Source of the DNA: Tubiluchus corallicola
Lineage: Eukaryota > Priapulida > Priapulimorpha > Priapulimorphida > Tubiluchidae
Assembly: GCA_030141605.1 (NCBI GenBank)
Contig: JAQGDQ010001212.1
Coordinates: forward strand, 35,001 to 55,105
Length of the DNA stretch: 20,105 nt
Reading direction: 5' to 3'
Of this stretch, positions 16,633 to 20,105 are shown piece by piece. Below the pieces are notes generated by a model. That model did not search any database. It was not told where the DNA came from and saw only the letters and a program-made list of their open reading frames with translations. The stretch's first letter is position 1. Every line of letters starts with the position of its first letter. The position numbers were made by a program, and so were the translations under genes.

Positions 16633-17694
16633 TTGTGAAATTTGTGATGTGTGAATCATACTATTGTTCTCAAGTTATAAGTAAATAGAAATGATACTTG
16701 AATGAAATAATGATGTATTTTATTGTGGCCACATTTTAATCAAATCTTGTCTGTTTTTTGTTGTTGGTTTGTGCTCTTTTGAAATAGGAAGTCCGAATGA
16801 CTAAATGAAAATGATTAAACGTTCAAAGTAGTGAGACACAAACAATTAAAGAAATACGTATCGAGGTTTACTTTAAAAAGGGATAATCGCATAACCCTAT
16901 CTTAACGCAATCATAAAAAGATTTCTGACAGTTTCAGTCCTGTTACTAATAGATTACCAGGTTAGTGCACCATAGGTTTCTCCTCTGACTTTTATTAACA
17001 TACAGTAAAAAAATTTTTCGATAATCAGTATTGCAATCAACTGTATTTTCTTTTATTAAGCTTGTTAATATGGTAGTTGATTACGATTTGAAATGATACT
17101 TTTTACTGAGGTCGACACTAGGTCAGACGAATTGCCGATCATTACTGAAGCCATGATTGTTTTTACAAGTCGAGTTTCAAGCGCATATAAGACGTAAAGT
17201 TCAATCAAAATATTTTTCTCTAAATTTATAACTTCTCAGGTAAAATTTCGTTGATTATGTTTAGTTTGTACTATGTTGTTTTACAGACGGTACCCTACAC
17301 TTATCTAAGCTGGCAAAAATCTCTCCATTTTCTAGCACAAAAATGCATTAGTATAATGTTTGTATTTGTAAACTACATGTACACAAATTACATTAAAACT
17401 ACATTAAAACAAAACCCTAAAATGAATATTTTTATATTTAACTTTTGCTGGATAACTGGAGATTAATTTTTTATATGAAAGGAACATGTTTATAAATGGA
17501 TGATGTGGTTGATGCAACACTTAGCATATTAGGTGTTAATAATTTATGCAAATGACTGACTGACTGTGAACTCATAAATACCACTTTAATATTTCATGGT
17601 GTTGGTAATAGACCGGCATGCATCATGTTTAATTCATCTGTTCATGATGGAGTGGAATATCGTAGTCACTCGCATGTCATGCTTATTGACCAAT
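16633..17694. other. Intergenic DNA, no gene recognised
   Basis: AT-rich. The frame at 17251-17466 is hydrophobic but has an isolated start, AT-driven residues and no splice or family support. Nothing else supportable was seen. Confidence 0.5.
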
Positions 17695-17696
17695 TA

Positions 17697-18414
17697 CGGT
17701 AAGTCCTCACTTAACGACGCCAATCATTTGACACCTTAAATCACTTAACGACGCACGTTTCGCTTTAACGAGGATTTTTCACTTTGCTCAAGGCAAATTT
17801 TTATTGGATTAACAAAATTTTTACCTAATTTGATAGATTAAAGCAGCAACTAGTGCATTATTCTGTTCTAAAAACACCATAATAATGTAAACTGTGTAAT
17901 TATTATACACGTTTTTGCTTCCAGACTGACTACTGACGCTACTACTGTATTATTTGTGGTTTGGGTATCAAGTGACCAGGGAGTAATTTTGCCTGCAACC
18001 TGTTGCTATAGCAACCAGACTAAGTATGTAGGAAAAATTCCCAAGGTCACCCAAGGGCTTGACTCTGCAGTGTTTATTGTTCAATCCGCTGATTAGGCTT
18101 AAACATTAACGAAAGAGAAACTGCTATAGCTAAGTATTGCTAAGTAAAATATACAGGTGGTTTCAGGCAAACAGGAAGACATTAATCAGTAGAAATATGA
18201 ATAAAATTCATAGAATGTTTAACATATATTATTTTAGCAGTATTGATGAGCATACATTGAAACCTCCTTGTTCAGCCCACTTTGGGACTGCAAAAAAGTT
18301 CGCATTAATACATACGCCTGTGGAAATATAGACATTTTGTTTTGTCAAAAATATGGGTGTTAAGCGTTGCCATTCTAAAGGGGGGGGAGAGGTTATTAAA
18401 GCGAGGTCTGACTG
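17697..18414. mobile_element. pogo/Tigger-like non-autonomous element (718 bp)
   Basis: The left end CGGTAAGTCCTCACTTAACG and the right end read inversely, CAGTCAGACCTCGCTTTAAT, match at about 13 of the first 18 bases. Both ends abut TA (17695-17696 and 18415-18416), the duplication made by Tc1/mariner-superfamily transposases. CAGT...CCTC...TTAACGA ends recall pogo/Tigger elements (recalled knowledge). CACTTAACGACG is repeated twice near the left end. The internal 64-codon frame (18137-18331) shows no DDE or helix-turn-helix motif, so the element depends on a transposase from elsewhere. Confidence 0.6.
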
Positions 18415-18628
18415 TATTTAATTTAAATCAAAATGGGAGTTTTCACTTGAAAGCTGCCTGAGATTAAGTTTTGCTAGCCTGCTTTCCAAATCAGCACATT
18501 AAGCTCGGCTGTAGATAGACTTACATTAGTTAATATTCTGGAATAGTTCATAGACTGTTCTTGACGATACTGTATGTAAGAAACATTTTTCCTTTCTGTT
18601 TTTTATATTTATAATGCCAGCTTACTTT

Positions 18629-18995
18629 TGTTGTGTTTTGTTTCTCTCGGAAGGCTCGTAGAGAAAACCAGAAAACATTTCGTCAAATTAAACTAGTTTA
18701 TTAAGCGAGAATTCTACAACACAAAAGTATGAAGGAACGCGAATGATTACACTAAACGTGAAAATCTGGAAAACTTTTAAGTGTATCTGAAAATACAAGT
18801 ATACAAGAGAATGTGTAAGTGGCGTCCGTGTGAATCTGCGTGCCCCCGTCTCAGCAGCCGGCTTCGCCTTATATAGGGCGCCAGGGAACCTAGACGTTTC
18901 TTTCTAGAACATTCTACACGGTAAGACGATTATTCTAATGGAACATTCTACCATGTTCTATTTAATTCTAATAGATGCCAGCGATCTCCACAACA
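18629..18995 (-). mobile_element. Solo LTR, family B (367 bp)
   Basis: Bounded by the perfect inverted terminal repeat TGTTGTG / CACAACA and flanked by a perfect 5-bp target duplication ACTTT (18624-18628 and 18996-19000). On the minus strand a TATA box CCTATATAAGG (about 18868-18878) is followed by AATAAA (18697-18702) some 170 bases on, as in an LTR promoter and poly(A) unit. No retrotransposon coding region is attached. The sequence is unrelated to the LTRs at 12188 and 13637. Confidence 0.9.
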
Positions 18996-19258
18996 ACTTT
19001 AGAAAATAATACTCATACAAGCGCTTTCTTAAATATTTAATTATTTATTTTCTGCGTGAAATACAAAGCATCAACTTCACAAAACGTGTTAGTCGAACAG
19101 ATAAATCCTAGACTACTATGATCCTTAACAGTAATAAAATGCTCTAAATGAAACACTTCGCACAATGATAAATAGTGTATTAACAAAAAATATGATTTAA
19201 GTTATTAGGAATGCCAAGGCACACAAGAGAAGAGGCGTTTCTCTCAGATGCACCCACA

Positions 19259-19848
19259 CAGGGGCGTGTTAACCAATAAACTCACTAGGCTGTAGCCTAG
19301 GGTGCCAAAGTTTGAGGGGCACCACATTTTAGGTGCCCAATTTAAAAAAAAGTTTATTCTCCTCGGAAAATGTGCACCCCTATGTATTCATATAAAACGA
19401 GCATTGTTTAATACACCACAGGCAGTTACAGAAACTTCTCGCTATATAAGTGCACCCCTACATATTCATATAAAATGAACATTGTTTAATACACCACAGG
19501 CAGTTATAGCCACTTATTGCTATATAAGTGCACCCCTACATATTCATATAAAATGAGCATTGTTTAATACACCACAGGCAGTTATAGACACTTGTCGCTA
19601 TATAAGTGCCATATAATGAACAAGTACAAAGAACTACACAACAAGCAGCTGCCCAGCCTTCTTATATATATATAAGCGCACTTCATATACACGTAATTAA
19701 CAATGATCATGTAGAAACTAGTTCAATAGTATTACTAATACACCACAAGTAATTATTTTTTGATTGGTACATAATCCTAAATTCACAATAGACATGGGCG
19801 GGACAGATCTATCAGCCTAGGGTGTCATAAAGTCTTGATACGCCCCTG
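19259..19848. mobile_element. hAT-like MITE with internal tandem repeat (590 bp)
   Basis: The left end CAGGGGCGTGTT and the right end, inverted, CAGGGGCGTATC share the first 9 bases. Subterminal CTAGGCTGTAGCCTAGGGTG on the left corresponds to the inverted CCTAGGCTGAT on the right. CAGGGGCG ends are typical of hAT elements (family knowledge). No clear 8-bp target duplication: flanks GCACCCAC and GCACAAAG agree only in part. It has no coding capacity. Confidence 0.68.
19372..19605. repeat. 78-bp tandem repeat, three copies
   Basis: Units begin GTGCACCCCTA at 19372, 19450 and 19528 with exactly 78-base spacing, and a fourth unit starts but breaks off at 19606 (AAGTGCC). Each contains TATTCATATAAAA and AATACACCACAGGCAGTTA. 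The array lies inside the hAT-like MITE. Confidence 0.95.
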
Positions 19849-20105
19849 GCACAAAGCACGTGTTTGGCTTTTCAAACTTTTCTGTTTACCATCATGAGAA
19901 AATTTAAAACATGATCATACACCAATGTACTAAATACACCAAGACCACTTAATAATTAACATAAATACAATAATAATCACTTTCTGTTAGACGGGTAGAC
20001 TAATTATAGACATTATCTACGTGCTACAAATGAAAAGACTTGAGCAAAATAAAAACTGATTAAGATACTGACATGGCACCGGGATTTTCAAAAATTCTAG
20101 TTTTC
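19849..20105. other. Window end, no recognised feature
   Basis: AT-rich sequence with no open frame of note and no visible repeat boundary. Confidence 0.5.

Noticed and set aside
17251-17466. 71-codon hydrophobic ORF downstream of CEP20
   Set aside because: No splice context, promoter or family resemblance; such frames are common by chance in AT-rich DNA.
18137-18331. Transposase remnant in the pogo-like element
   Set aside because: The 64 codons show no helix-turn-helix, CENP-B-like or DDE signature that I can see.

Overview
The window is AT-rich eukaryotic nuclear DNA, almost certainly from an invertebrate animal. It has GT-AG introns of about 2-3 kb, animal-type cell-cycle and centrosome genes, AATAAA poly(A) signals, a tRNA-derived SINE, LINE 3' ends, solo LTRs, non-autonomous DNA transposons, triplet microsatellites and a long minisatellite. 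No prokaryotic operon, CRISPR array, rRNA gene or stand-alone tRNA gene is seen. The phylum cannot be fixed from the sequence. The gene models use similarity recalled from known families plus splice-site and phase logic; no search was run.

Two protein genes can be named. CEP20 (FOR20/FOPNL), on the + strand, is complete: four coding exons at 7768-7795, 11034-11231, 14262-14346 and 16274-16424 join in phase to a 153-residue LisH centriolar-satellite protein. A CDCA3 (TOME-1)-like gene on the - strand is partial: exon 1 (4891-5040) and exon 2 (1839-1952) each end in a DPRSP...RTPI motif, and later exons lie outside the window or were not recognised. Weaker candidates are a two-exon, 96-residue membrane-protein ORF just upstream of CDCA3 on the same strand (5365-5736), a + strand exon with a membrane segment (6345-6588), and a short + strand terminal exon (635-719).

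Layout: 1-616, 3' end of a LINE with a triplet-repeat tail; 635-719, possible terminal exon; 1037-1600, tandemly duplicated minus-strand LINE 3' end; 1839-5040, CDCA3-like gene, whose 2.9 kb intron holds a GC-richer block (2095-2690), a GC-rich unclassified repeat (about 3160-3640) and a foldback-like MITE (3693-4347); 5365-7560, small ORFs and microsatellites; 7768-16492, CEP20, whose introns hold a hAT-like MITE, a 31-copy 29-bp minisatellite, a LINE tail, a SINE, two solo LTRs of one family each with its own 5-bp target duplication, another MITE, and a second LINE tail; 17697-18414, pogo/Tigger-like MITE; 18629-18995, a third solo LTR from a different family; 19259-19848, hAT-like MITE with an internal 78-bp tandem repeat.

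The two named genes have related cell biology (mitotic entry; centriolar satellites and cilia), but nothing in the sequence links them functionally. No dedicated new biological system is evident. The most notable material is the repeat biology and the possible polycistronic arrangement upstream of CDCA3.
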